Assembly: GCA_044772875.1 (NCBI GenBank)
Contig: CP173058.1
Location: forward strand, 1,550,001 to 1,614,000
DNA: 64,000 bases
Reading direction: 5' to 3'
Origin: Morganella morganii_D
GTDB lineage: Bacteria; Pseudomonadota; Gammaproteobacteria; Enterobacterales; Enterobacteriaceae
The notes under the pieces are model-generated. The model did not search any database and had not been told where the DNA came from. It saw only the letters and a list, made by a program, of their open reading frames with translations. Below, one piece after another: positions 19,524-27,790 of this stretch; position 1 is the stretch's first letter, and every line of letters begins with the position of its first letter. Both the position numbers and the translations under genes were made by a program.

Positions 19524-20639
19524 GTGGAAAAATCGCAACCGGGTTATGATTTACCTAAACTAATATTCGCCATCGGGGCGATATCAATTCTCATTGCCAT
19601 TAGTTTTTGGGTATTAAGTCCGTTTCTTCCGGGCTTCGTCTGGGCAGGTATGATAGTCATTGCCACCTGGCCGGTTTATACCGGAATCCGACGCCGTGTC
19701 CGTAACAGCCGCTGGATAGCGGCATCTATCATGCTCATGCTGATTATTCTGCTGTTTGTCTTTCCCCTGGCACTGCTTATCAACAGTATTGTCGAAAACA
19801 GCGAACCGATGATGCGCTGGGTAAAATCCCCCGGCCAGCTGACACTGCCGGAACTCTACTGGCTCGACTCCATCCCGGTTATCGGGCCGAAATTATTCGC
19901 CAGCTGGACAAGCCTGGTCGCCAGCGGCGGCAACGCCATGATGGCGAAAATTCAGCCCTACCTCGGACAGGGCGCAGCCTGGTTCCTGACACAGTTACTG
20001 AGTGCCGGTAAGTTCCTGTTCCATCTGGCGATTATGCTGCTGTTCAGCGGCCTGCTCTACCTCCAGGGTGAAGAAGCGATGCGCGGCTTCCGCCACTTTG
20101 CCCTCCGACTCGCGGGGATGCGCGGTGATGCCGCAGTGCTGCTGGCAGCCATGTCTGTACGTGCCGTGGCGCTGGGGGTGGTTGTGACTGCCTTAACTCA
20201 GGCGATTATCGGCGGACTGGGTCTGGGGCTGGCCGGTGTGCCGTTTGCAGCCATCCTGACGGTACTCATCTTTATCTGCTGTGTCGCACAACTCGGTCCG
20301 CTGCTGATTATGATCCCGTCCATTATTTACCTGTTCTGGACAGGGGATACCACCTGGGCTGTGATCATGATTGTCTGGGCCGGCATTGTTGCCACCATGG
20401 ATGGCGTGCTGCGTCCGTATCTCATCAAAATGGGGGCGGATTTACCGATGATTCTGATTCTTACGGGGGTTATCGGCGGAATGTTATCACTCGGAATGAT
20501 AGGACTCTTTATCGGCCCTGTCGTACTGGCAGTTTCCTACACTCTGCTGAAGGCATGGATGAATGATGTGCCGAAGCCGTCGGATGATCTGACCGAGGTT
20601 CGTGCTTATATGGAAGAACAACTCTCAGAAAAAGAATAA
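19524..20639 (+). CDS. ydiK: YdiK, AI-2E/PerM-family membrane protein
   Basis: 371-residue inner membrane protein of the AI-2E transporter (PerM-like) family with about eight hydrophobic segments. It starts at GTG 19524 with GGGAAA about 9 nt upstream. The C-terminus is polar and acidic (EVRAYMEEQLSEKE). Substrate unknown. Same position as in E. coli, divergent from ydiJ and upstream of rprA/ppsA. Confidence 0.9.
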   Translation: MEKSQPGYDLPKLIFAIGAISILIAISFWVLSPFLPGFVWAGMIVIATWPVYTGIRRRVRNSRWIAASIMLMLIILLFVFPLALLINSIVENSEPMMRWVKSPGQLTLPELYWLDSIPVIGPKLFASWTSLVASGGNAMMAKIQPYLGQGAAWFLTQLLSAGKFLFHLAIMLLFSGLLYLQGEEAMRGFRHFALRLAGMRGDAAVLLAAMSVRAVALGVVVTALTQAIIGGLGLGLAGVPFAAILTVLIFICCVAQLGPLLIMIPSIIYLFWTGDTTWAVIMIVWAGIVATMDGVLRPYLIKMGADLPMILILTGVIGGMLSLGMIGLFIGPVVLAVSYTLLKAWMNDVPKPSDDLTEVRAYMEEQLSEKE

Positions 20640-20649
20640 GTTTTCTAAT

Positions 20650-20673
20650 CAGAGGTGCATTTCTGCACCTCTG
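20650..20673 (+). terminator. Hairpin after ydiK
   Basis: Perfect AGAGGTGCA/TGCACCTCT stem 10 bp after the stop. The downstream tract is AT-rich rather than a pure T-run. Confidence 0.6.
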
Positions 20674-20826
20674 ATATATTTAATTAATTATTCAATTGTG
20701 GTTCATAAATAGCATTAATAATTTGAAATATTAATATACATTGAGATATCCGCACCGGACTTATTCCGGATACGGACAGAGGTTTTGAATATATTTCACT
20801 TATCTAACAATCAGTAAATATATATA

Positions 20827-20870
20827 TTGAGACAATTCTTAATGCAGGAATATCTTAATTATTTTAATAT
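20827..20870 (+). promoter_or_regulatory. rprA promoter with RcsB-box-like site
   Basis: TAATAT at 20865-20870 can serve as -10. TTGAGACAATTCTTAA at 20827-20842 resembles an RcsB box and overlaps the -35 area. RcsB activation of rprA is established in E. coli. Confidence 0.5.
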
Positions 20871-20877
20871 ATCAGCC

Positions 20878-20986
20878 ATCAAGTAACGAATTAAAAGGTA
20901 TTGTTATTCATTACAACGATACCTTCTGAATATAAATATTGCTGTGTGTAGTCTTTGCCTGTCAGCCCATGATAGGCTTTTTTTTT
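20878..20986 (+). ncRNA. rprA: RprA regulatory small RNA
   Basis: The block GCTGTGTGTAGTCTTTGCC (20941-20959) is the 3' segment of E. coli RprA as I recall it, and the gene lies in the same place, between ydiK and ppsA. A 5' hairpin (AAGGTATTGTT/AACGATACCTT, 20895-20925) precedes it. A terminator stem GCCTGTCA/TGATAGGC with nine T follows. RprA is an Hfq-dependent activator of rpoS translation in E. coli. The 5' hairpin sequence differs from E. coli, so the rpoS-pairing region should be checked. The 5' end is estimated from the -10. The rest of this 475-bp intergenic stretch shows nothing else. Confidence 0.85.
20957..20986 (+). terminator. rprA intrinsic terminator
   Basis: 8-bp stem with one G-T pair followed by nine T. 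Confidence 0.88.
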
Positions 20987-21069
20987 GCCTGTAATACAGG
21001 ATATCTGATTTGGTTTTATTTTGATTTACCTTAAGTGCGCACAGACATTCTAACACCGAATGATAAAAG

Positions 21070-21094
21070 AAAGCCCGAAATAATCCGGGCTTTT
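21070..21094 (-). terminator. ppsA terminator
   Basis: Minus-strand AAAGCCCG/CGGGCTTT hairpin followed by a T-rich run, just past the ppsA stop. Confidence 0.85.
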
Positions 21095-21114
21095 AATCAT
21101 TTTAAATGACTGAA

Positions 21115-23493
21115 TCAACGATTTTCTGCTAATGAAATCCAGGTTTTCACTACAGTATCCGGATTAAGAGAAACACTGTCGATTCCCTCTTCCATCAGCC
21201 AGGCCGCGAAATCCTGGTGGTCGGATGGACCCTGACCACAGATTCCCACATATTTATTACGTGCTTTCGCCGCTTTGATCGCCATCGACAGCAGTGCTTT
21301 CACCGCATCGTTACGCTCATCAAACAGTGTGGAAACCACACCGGAGTCACGATCCAGACCCAGAGTCAGCTGTGTCATATCGTTGGAGCCGATAGAGAAG
21401 CCATCGAAATACTCGAGGAACTGGTCTGCCAGCAGTGCGTTTGACGGGATTTCACACATCATGATAAGACGCAGACCGTTTTCACCGCGTTTCAGACCAT
21501 GAACCGCCAGTTCGTTAACCACCGCTTCAGCCTGTGCCACTGTACGGACAAACGGAATCATCACTTCAACGTTAGTCAGATCCATGTCATTACGCACACG
21601 TTTCACTGCTTCACATTCCAGCGCAAAACAATCACGGAAATCATCATGCACATAGCGGCCTGCACCACGGAAGCCCAGCATCGGGTTTTCTTCGTGCGGC
21701 TCATACAGATCCCCGCCGACCAGGTTAGCATATTCGTTGGATTTAAAGTCAGACAGACGGACAATCACTTTCTTCGGATAGAAGGCCGCGGCAATAGTGG
21801 CAATCCCTTCAACCAGACGACCGATATAAAACTCCACCGGATCATCATAGCCCTGCATCATGCTGCGGATTTCAGCCTGTAATTCCGGGGCCTGTTTGTC
21901 AAATTCCAGCAGTGCGCGCGGGTGTACGCCAATCATGCGGTTGATGATAAATTCCAGACGCGCCAGACCGACACCTTCATGCGGCAGACAGGCAAAGTCA
22001 AATGCACGGTCAGGGTTACCGACGTTCATCATGATTTTAGTGCCCACTTCCGGCATTTTATCGATTTCGGAAGAGTGGATATCAAAGTCCAGCATGCCGC
22101 CGTAAACATAACCGGTATCCCCTTCAGAACAGGAAACCGTCACTTCCTGACCTTCTTTCAGGAGCTCAGTGGCATCGCCGCAGCCGACAACCGCCGGAAT
22201 ACCCAGTTCACGGGCAATAATTGCCGCGTGACAGGTACGGCCGCCGCGGTTGGTCACAATCGCCGCCGCTTTCTTCATGATCGGTTCCCAGTCCGGGTCA
22301 GTCATATCAGTGACTAACACATCACCCGGCTGAATACGATCCATCTGGCTCAGATCGTGAATCACTTTCACCACACCGGCACCGATACGGTGGCCGATCG
22401 CACGCCCTTCAACCAGAACATTGCTCTGGCCGTTCAGCTGATAACGTTCCATCACCTGCTGATTAGAACGGACAGTTTCCGGACGCGCCTGTACGATATA
22501 CAGCTTGCCGTTATTACCGTCTTTCGCCCACTCGATGTCCATCGGACGACCGTAGTGTTTTTCAATGGTGACGGCCTGTTTTGCCAGTTCTTCCACTTCG
22601 CTGTCGGTCAGTGAGAAACGTTTGCATTTCTCTGCATCCACATCTTCAATACGCACCTGTTTGCCGTGGCTGGTATCATCCGCATAAACCATCCGGATTT
22701 TCTTGGAACCCATGGTGCGGCGGACAATCGCCGGACGGCCTTTCGCCAGAGTTGGTTTGTGGACATAAAACTCATCCGGGTTTACCGCCCCCTGTACCAC
22801 CATTTCACCCAGCCCGTAAGCTGACGTGATAAAGACAACCTGGTCAAAGCCGGACTCGGTATCGATGGTAAACATCACGCCGGAAGACGCGAGGTCAGAA
22901 CGCACCATGCGCTGAACACCGGCAGACAGTGCAACACCGCGGTGGTCATAGCCCTGATGCACACGATAGGAAATCGCGCGGTCATTAAATAATGAAGCAA
23001 ATACGTGCTTGATAGCGACCATAATCGCATCAATACCCTGCACGTTTAAAAAGGTTTCCTGCTGTCCCGCGAAGGAGGCATCCGGCATATCTTCAGCCGT
23101 TGCGGAAGAACGCACAGCAAAAGATGCGCCTTTCTCACCTTCGGACAGCTGTTCATACGCGTGACGGATATCCTGCTCAAATTCAGCGGAGAACGGGGTG
23201 TCAATTACCCATGCGCGGATCTGCGCACCTGCTTTCGCCAGCTGGTTGACATCGTCAACATCCGTTTTATCCAGCAACTCATAAATGCGCTGGTTGACGC
23301 CACTTTGCTCAAGAAAGTCATTGAAGGCCTGTGCCGTGGTGGCAAAACCATTGGGAACAGACACGCCTAATCCGGAAAGATTGGTTATCATTTCGCCTAA
23401 AGACGCATTTTTACCACCGACACGGGGTACGTCATTCATACCTAATTGGTTATACCAAAGTACATTACACGGGGTTTGACCATTGTTGGACAT
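21115..23493 (-). CDS. ppsA: Phosphoenolpyruvate synthase
   Basis: Makes phosphoenolpyruvate from pyruvate and ATP, the gluconeogenic counterpart of pykF. The start at 23493 gives MSNNGQTPCNVLWYNQLG and 792 residues, exactly the E. coli length. The N-terminal ATP-binding domain contains FAVRSSATAEDMPDASFAGQQ. The central phosphohistidine domain has GGRTCHAAIIARELGIPAVVG with the catalytic His. The C-terminal PEP-binding barrel has GSNDMTQLTLGLDRDSG and GICGQGPSDH. Divergent from ppsR, its regulator. Confidence 0.97.
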   Translation of the reverse strand: MSNNGQTPCNVLWYNQLGMNDVPRVGGKNASLGEMITNLSGLGVSVPNGFATTAQAFNDFLEQSGVNQRIYELLDKTDVDDVNQLAKAGAQIRAWVIDTPFSAEFEQDIRHAYEQLSEGEKGASFAVRSSATAEDMPDASFAGQQETFLNVQGIDAIMVAIKHVFASLFNDRAISYRVHQGYDHRGVALSAGVQRMVRSDLASSGVMFTIDTESGFDQVVFITSAYGLGEMVVQGAVNPDEFYVHKPTLAKGRPAIVRRTMGSKKIRMVYADDTSHGKQVRIEDVDAEKCKRFSLTDSEVEELAKQAVTIEKHYGRPMDIEWAKDGNNGKLYIVQARPETVRSNQQVMERYQLNGQSNVLVEGRAIGHRIGAGVVKVIHDLSQMDRIQPGDVLVTDMTDPDWEPIMKKAAAIVTNRGGRTCHAAIIARELGIPAVVGCGDATELLKEGQEVTVSCSEGDTGYVYGGMLDFDIHSSEIDKMPEVGTKIMMNVGNPDRAFDFACLPHEGVGLARLEFIINRMIGVHPRALLEFDKQAPELQAEIRSMMQGYDDPVEFYIGRLVEGIATIAAAFYPKKVIVRLSDFKSNEYANLVGGDLYEPHEENPMLGFRGAGRYVHDDFRDCFALECEAVKRVRNDMDLTNVEVMIPFVRTVAQAEAVVNELAVHGLKRGENGLRLIMMCEIPSNALLADQFLEYFDGFSIGSNDMTQLTLGLDRDSGVVSTLFDERNDAVKALLSMAIKAAKARNKYVGICGQGPSDHQDFAAWLMEEGIDSVSLNPDTVVKTWISLAENR

Positions 23494-23595
23494 TGCAAGC
23501 AATCCTTTTAACATTCAAAAGAAGGTAAAATCGGAAATACGGGCTCTGCTGAGCATCAGAAACAGATTATCACAATGTTTGTAAGAATATAGACA

Positions 23596-23611
23596 GGTGA
23601 ATCGATCAACC
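23596..23611. promoter_or_regulatory. Cra-like site between ppsA and ppsR
   Basis: TGAATCGATCAA resembles the Cra half-operator TGAATCGATTCA. Cra activates ppsA in E. coli. It lies 105-118 bp upstream of the ppsA start. Confidence 0.55.
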
Positions 23612-23711
23612 CGATTACAATATTTTTTTATCCTTTATAATCATGTTTTAATTTATTTGTGCCGTTGCTCCGGATTATCGATTCAGCAAAAAACATAGGA
23701 AAATAAATAAC

Positions 23712-24575
23712 ATGTCTATCACAACCGGCTCATCTTCTGATACACAAAATAAAGAAACACGGAGTGTCTTCTTTATTTCTGACGGAACGGCAATTACAGC
23801 GGAAGTATTAGGTCATGCTGTATTGTCACAGTTCCCTATTGATATTATCGCTTACACCCTGCCTTTCGTGGCAACCGTAGAGCGTGCGCTGGAAATCAAA
23901 CAAAAAATCGATACCATTTTTGAAACTACCGGGTTACGCCCTCTGGTGTTCTACTCCATCATCTGTCAGGACGTGCGAGAAGCTATCACCAGCAGTCAGG
24001 GCTGCTGCCAGGATATTGTTCAGACTCTGGTCGCTCCGATTCAGAAAGAGATTCAGATGGAACCGCAGCCGATTTTCAACCGGACACACGGCTTATCCAA
24101 ACGCAATCTGAGCCAGTATGACGCCCGTATCGCCGCAATTGATTTCGCACTGGCACATGATGACGGCGTCTCCCTGCGCAATATGGACCAGGCACAGGTG
24201 ATCCTGCTCGGCGTTTCCCGCTGCGGTAAAACCCCGACCAGCCTGTATCTGGCAATGCAGTTCGGGATTCAGGCCGCCAACTATCCGTTCACCGCAGATG
24301 ACATGGACAACCTTCAGTTGCCGGCCGCTCTGAAACCGTATAATAATAAATTATTCGGTCTGACCATTGATCCTGAGCGCCTGGCCGCTATCCGGGAAGA
24401 GCGTCGTGAAAACAGCCGCTACGCCTCAATCCGTCAGTGCCGGATGGAACTGGCAGAAGTAGAAGCACTGTACCGTAAACACAAAATCAGCTACCTCAAC
24501 ACCACCAACTATTCTGTCGAAGAGATATCGACAAAAATTATCGATTCTCTGGGATTAAACCGCCGTATGTTCTGA
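23712..24575 (+). CDS. ppsR: PpsR, PEP synthase kinase/pyrophosphorylase
   Basis: DUF299-family bifunctional regulator of 287 residues (E. coli 277). It inactivates PEP synthase by ADP-dependent phosphorylation and reactivates it by Pi-dependent dephosphorylation. The P-loop GVSRCGKTPTS is at about residues 157-167; FFISDGTAITAE opens the domain. The roughly ten extra residues lie at a polar N-terminus. Divergent from ppsA across 218 bp. Confidence 0.95.
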   Translation: MSITTGSSSDTQNKETRSVFFISDGTAITAEVLGHAVLSQFPIDIIAYTLPFVATVERALEIKQKIDTIFETTGLRPLVFYSIICQDVREAITSSQGCCQDIVQTLVAPIQKEIQMEPQPIFNRTHGLSKRNLSQYDARIAAIDFALAHDDGVSLRNMDQAQVILLGVSRCGKTPTSLYLAMQFGIQAANYPFTADDMDNLQLPAALKPYNNKLFGLTIDPERLAAIREERRENSRYASIRQCRMELAEVEALYRKHKISYLNTTNYSVEEISTKIIDSLGLNRRMF

Positions 24576-24591
24576 CGGCAGAAACGGTTAA

Positions 24592-24620
24592 GTGGATCAC
24601 ATCACCCGGTGATCCGCTTT
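24592..24620 (+). terminator. Hairpin after ppsR
   Basis: GTGGATCAC/GTGATCCGC stem with a short T tract; a modest terminator. Confidence 0.55.
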
Positions 24621-24653
24621 CTGCATTTGTATCTTGTAATCATCACGTTTTCG

Positions 24654-24679
24654 TTTATTGTGATCGGTATCACTGTGAT
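24654..24679. promoter_or_regulatory. CRP-site-like palindrome upstream of aroH
   Basis: TGTGATCGGTATCACT matches TGTGA-N6-TCACA at 9 of 10 core positions and ends about 45 bp before the aroH start. No TrpR operator (CTAGTTNNCTAG-like) is visible, though E. coli aroH is TrpR-controlled. Confidence 0.5.
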
Positions 24680-24720
24680 TTCACACAGCAACTGACCGAA
24701 TTCAGAGACAACATTAATCT

Positions 24721-25770
24721 ATGGAAAAAACGGATGAACTGCGCACACGGGCGATAGACAAACTGATCACCCCGTCTGCGCTGGCCGGTGAGTTTCCGGC
24801 CACAGAAACAATCAATAAAAATGTGACAACGTCACGAGCCCGTATTGAACGTATTTTAACCGGTGATGACCCGCGTCTGCTGGTGATTGTCGGCCCCTGC
24901 TCCGTGCATGACCCGATAGCAGCACTGGATTACGCACAGCGACTGAGCGAGCTGCTGCCAAAATACAGTTCACGCCTTGAAATCGTGATGCGCACCTATT
25001 TTGAAAAACCACGCACTGTTGTCGGCTGGAAAGGCCTCATTTCGGATCCGCGTCTGGATAACTCCTGCCAGGTCAATGAAGGTATCCGGCTGGCACGGAA
25101 ACTGCTGATCGACGTTAACGCACTGAATGTCCCGACCGCCACCGAGTTTCTCGATATGGTTACCGGGCAGTATATTGCTGACCTCATCAGCTGGGGGGCT
25201 ATCGGTGCCCGTACCACGGAGAGCCAGATCCACCGAGAAATGGCCTCCGCACTCTCCTGCCCGGTCGGCTTCAAAAACGGCACTGACGGCAATATCAAAA
25301 TTGCGATTGATGCTATTCGTGCCGCACAGGCCGGTCATATGTTCCTGTCACCGGATAAAGACGGACAGATGACCATTTACCAGACCAAAGGCAATCCGTT
25401 CGGGCACATTATTATGCGCGGCGGTAAAACACCGAACTATGCTGCCGGTGATATTGCCCATGCCTGTGATCAGCTGCGTCAGTTTGATCTGCCGGAACAT
25501 CTGGTCATTGATTTCAGCCACGGTAACTGCCAGAAAATCCACCGCCGTCAGCTGGATGTCGCCCGGGATGTCGCGCAGCAGATCAAAGACGGCTCGCGGG
25601 CTATCGCCGGTATTATGGCCGAAAGCTTTATCCAGGAAGGGACGCAGAAACTGGTGAATCACAAAGCACCGGTTTACGGGCAGTCTATTACTGACCCGTG
25701 CCTGAGCTGGGCAGATACTGTCACCATGCTGGATATTCTGACTGACGCGGCAGATGCCCGTTTCAGCTGA
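24721..25770 (+). CDS. aroH: DAHP synthase, Trp-sensitive type
   Basis: 3-deoxy-D-arabino-heptulosonate-7-phosphate synthase of 349 residues (E. coli AroH 348), first step of aromatic amino acid synthesis from PEP and erythrose 4-phosphate. Motifs include VGPCSVHD, MRTYFEKPRTVVGWKG, GARTTESQIHREMASALS, GFKNGTDGN and DFSHGNCQK. It is assigned to AroH rather than AroF or AroG by position beside ppsR and by overall similarity to E. coli AroH. The feedback ligand is inferred, not visible. Confidence 0.9.
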   Translation: MEKTDELRTRAIDKLITPSALAGEFPATETINKNVTTSRARIERILTGDDPRLLVIVGPCSVHDPIAALDYAQRLSELLPKYSSRLEIVMRTYFEKPRTVVGWKGLISDPRLDNSCQVNEGIRLARKLLIDVNALNVPTATEFLDMVTGQYIADLISWGAIGARTTESQIHREMASALSCPVGFKNGTDGNIKIAIDAIRAAQAGHMFLSPDKDGQMTIYQTKGNPFGHIIMRGGKTPNYAAGDIAHACDQLRQFDLPEHLVIDFSHGNCQKIHRRQLDVARDVAQQIKDGSRAIAGIMAESFIQEGTQKLVNHKAPVYGQSITDPCLSWADTVTMLDILTDAADARFS

Positions 25771-25789
25771 CCTCCGCACTGATTCTGAA

Positions 25790-25814
25790 ACAGGATGCTC
25801 TGCATCCTGTTTTA
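25790..25814 (+). terminator. aroH terminator
   Basis: ACAGGATGC/GCATCCTGT stem, TCT loop, then TTTTATT. Confidence 0.85.
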
Positions 25815-25924
25815 TTCATCACCCGCAGTTATCATTCCTGCACCATATAGTTGAGATGCAGCTCACTTTTTCCGTGTAAATTCTCCCGCCGGACAGAAAT
25901 TGCTTGAACAGCCCTCATCACCTG

Positions 25925-25960
25925 ATGATAATAATTTGCGAATGAGAATTGATATCAAAT
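25925..25960. promoter_or_regulatory. Fur-box-like site of the former haem operon
   Basis: GATGATAATAATTTGCGAAT followed by GAGAATTGATATC contains GCGAATGAGAATTGATATC, 13 of 19 against the Fur consensus by my count. It lies just upstream of the hemP remnant and is probably the iron-regulated promoter of the haem-uptake operon. Confidence 0.6.
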
Positions 25961-25968
25961 AAAATTAT

Positions 25969-26115
25969 ATGACTGAAAATAATCAGAATTCTGTGATATC
26001 CGTACTTACCGGATATAAAAATACAGCGACAGATAAGATCACGGTTATCAGCAGTGAGGCACTTCTCGGGCCACTACAACGCATTATTATCCGCCACCAG
26101 AATAATAATAAATAA
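25969..26115 (+). pseudogene. hemP: Truncated hemP-like haem uptake gene
   Basis: 48-codon reading frame. Its second half, ISSEALLGPLQRIIIRHQ, matches the HemP/HmuP signature as I recall it (SS-ALLG----I-H-G--Y-LR-T---KLILTK). The last third of that signature is missing: after HQ it reads Asn-Asn-Asn-Lys and stops, in low-complexity AT-rich DNA. HemP-like genes precede haem receptor genes. Together with the Fur-like site on the left and hmuU/hmuV pieces at 46 kb, this marks the left end of a haem operon broken by the prophage. Confidence 0.7.
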
Positions 26116-26250
26116 AAATAAATTCTTTTATATCAAAATAATACAAACAACAAAGCCAATAAAAAATATGGTTATGAGCATCATTATGTACACATATCTG
26201 ATGATTGTTAATGTCTGTTCTTGACATTTATCGGCTACGCGTCTAAATTT

Positions 26251-26270
26251 TACTGTATATTTAAACAGTA
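26251..26270. promoter_or_regulatory. LexA box of dinI-like gene
   Basis: TACTGTATATTTAAACAGTA: a near-consensus SOS box (CTGT-N8-ACAG with AT core), 17 bp before the gene start. Predicts DNA-damage induction. Confidence 0.92.
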
Positions 26271-26286
26271 TAAGTGAGGTGATCGC

Positions 26287-26571
26287 ATGCTCCGTATTGA
26301 TGTTATTTTCAGCAGAAACCAAAAAGAGATGATGCCGCTGGGTATATTTGAGGCGCTGGAAAAGGAAATAGACAGAAAGTTCCGGATTCAGTATCAGGAT
26401 ATGAACGTTCGTATTGCGTGGGGAACCAATGCATCGATGTCAGTAACTGGTGGGAAAAATGATAAGGACAATAAAAAAATAAAAGAGATACTGCAGGAGA
26501 TTTTTGAGGATGGCAGTTGGGTGCCGGAAATGGAAGGTGCCTCTGATGATGTAGAATATTTTGATAAGTAA
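26287..26571 (+). CDS. DinI-family protein (prophage)
   Basis: 94-residue DinI/Tum-like protein. The family core reads VRIAWGTNASMSVTGGKNDKD...IKEILQEIFEDGSWVP, similar to E. coli DinI. DinI modulates RecA filaments; phage versions can act as SOS-controlled antirepressors (Tum). GAGGTG lies 8 nt before ATG 26287, and a LexA box lies directly upstream. First gene of the prophage remnant on the left. No cognate repressor gene is seen in the window. Confidence 0.88.
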   Translation: MLRIDVIFSRNQKEMMPLGIFEALEKEIDRKFRIQYQDMNVRIAWGTNASMSVTGGKNDKDNKKIKEILQEIFEDGSWVPEMEGASDDVEYFDK

Positions 26572-26576
26572 GTGAC

Positions 26577-26607
26577 AGCCGCGCCGGATATCCACCAGCG
26601 CGGCTTT
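26577..26607 (+). terminator. dinI terminator
   Basis: AGCCGCGC/GCGCGGCT stem followed by TTTGTTT, 5 bp past the stop. Confidence 0.8.
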
Positions 26608-26613
26608 GTTTAT

Positions 26614-27168
26614 TTACGTTGTGGCAGGAAAATACCGGTAAATAGTCGATACCCCCACACCATAAATAATAGCCAGCTGCTGCCGGGAATACCCTTTATC
26701 CAGTAGGCGGCCGATTTGCTCCCGGTCATTACCTGTCAGTACCGCCGGTCGTCCTCCGACTCTGCCCTGCGCTCTCGCTGCGGCCAATCCTGCCAGCGTC
26801 CGTTCCACTATCAGCTCGCGTTCCATTTCTGCCAGCGCTGACATGACATGAAAGAAAAAGCGCCCCATCGCGGTGCTGGTGTCGATACTGTCCGTCAGTG
26901 ACCGGAAATGTGCGCCGCGTTCGTGCAGATCAGATATCAGCGCTATCAGGTTTTTGACACTGCGCCCGAGCCTGTCCAGTTTCCACACTGCCAGTGTATC
27001 GCCCGGCTGAATGGCCTTTAATGCCCGTTTCAGTCCCGGTCTGATGGCAGTTTTACCGCTCATTTTGTCCTCAAAAATCTGGTCGCAATTTATGCTGATG
27101 AGCGCGTTTCGCTGTAAATCGCTGTTTTGGTCAGTTGTTGATATGCGGATATAGCCGATGACAGCCAT
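26614..27168 (-). CDS. Serine DNA invertase, left copy
   Basis: Hin/Gin/Pin-family site-specific recombinase of 184 residues. The catalytic domain begins MAVIGYIRIS with the nucleophile Ser at residue 10. WKLDRLGRSVKNL carries the active-site Arg residues. The C-terminal helix-turn-helix (DREQIGRLLDKGYSRQQLAI) binds the crossover half-sites. A GAGGGG ribosome site precedes the start. It reads away from the invertible segment. A nearly identical mirror copy lies at 29297-29857; they differ mainly at residue 9 and in the last few residues. Confidence 0.95.
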   Translation of the reverse strand: MAVIGYIRISTTDQNSDLQRNALISINCDQIFEDKMSGKTAIRPGLKRALKAIQPGDTLAVWKLDRLGRSVKNLIALISDLHERGAHFRSLTDSIDTSTAMGRFFFHVMSALAEMERELIVERTLAGLAAARAQGRVGGRPAVLTGNDREQIGRLLDKGYSRQQLAIIYGVGVSTIYRYFPATT

Positions 27169-27256
27169 TGTTTCCCCTCATGTTTGCTGTAATGACGGGA
27201 TTATTACCGATTTATCCGGTTATGGCTGCATTCCCGGAAACCTTGGTTTACCGGAA
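26627..27256. repeat. 630-bp inverted repeat, left arm
   Basis: Runs from near the invertase 3' end through its start to the end of the crossover site. It pairs with 29209-29838 at high identity (a few mismatches in the stretches compared). Homologous recombination between the arms would invert the same segment as the invertase. Confidence 0.9.
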
Positions 27257-27790
27257 TTGCTGAAACTGAAAAGAGATAAAACGGATAATGTTTTCTCCGA
27301 ACTGGTATATCAACCCACAGTGTCTGACTCGGTTTGGTTCTACAGGGCTGAAACAGGGGAAATAGGGCTGGCAGTTACAAGGGGGAGTAAAGTTGTTTAC
27401 TTAAATCTTGGGATTGAAAGTACCGGTACGGCAGCAACCATCGAGAATATAACCAACGCTTTAACAGGCTACGCTAAAAAGGATGACCTGTTTGGCACTG
27501 GTCAGCGCTGGGTTGACGTGACTGCACTTAGGCAGCGCGGCGTTGTTTATACTAACACCACCTCAAAACCTATATTTATCGCTATAAGTCACATCAGCTC
27601 AAATAAAGCCAATGGTGAATATGTCGGTTTCGGTTTTGATGTAGATGGGAAAATGGTTTATGGGGCAACGGCGACAAATAACCAGTGGATGGAGGCGCTA
27701 TCAGTACCAGTCCAACCGGGCGGGAAGTATGTATTTAATGCTGATCCCTCACAGATAAACTACAAAAGCTGGATGGAGTTTCGTGGATGA
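27158..27790 (+). CDS. Tail fibre variable module A (no N-terminal domain)
   Basis: 210 residues. The first ~36 (MTAIVSPHVCCNDGIITDLS...) are encoded by the DNA shared with module B across the crossover site, and the rest is unique. It looks like the C-terminal, receptor-binding part of a phage tail fibre. The several-hundred-residue constant N-terminal part that attaches to the baseplate is missing. The ATG overlaps the divergent invertase start by 11 bp and its ribosome site is weak, so expression as a separate protein is doubtful. Its stop overlaps the fibre-assembly gene by 4 nt (ATGA). Confidence 0.75.
   Translation: MTAIVSPHVCCNDGIITDLSGYGCIPGNLGLPELLKLKRDKTDNVFSELVYQPTVSDSVWFYRAETGEIGLAVTRGSKVVYLNLGIESTGTAATIENITNALTGYAKKDDLFGTGQRWVDVTALRQRGVVYTNTTSKPIFIAISHISSNKANGEYVGFGFDVDGKMVYGATATNNQWMEALSVPVQPGGKYVFNADPSQINYKSWMEFRG
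27231..27256. other. Invertase crossover site, left (dix-like)
   Basis: 26-bp imperfect palindrome with arms AAACC/GGTTT around central TT and TTCC/GGAA ends, the format of Hin/Gin/Cin sites. Its partner at 29209-29234 has central AA, that is, opposite orientation, so recombination inverts the DNA between. Confidence 0.88.
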
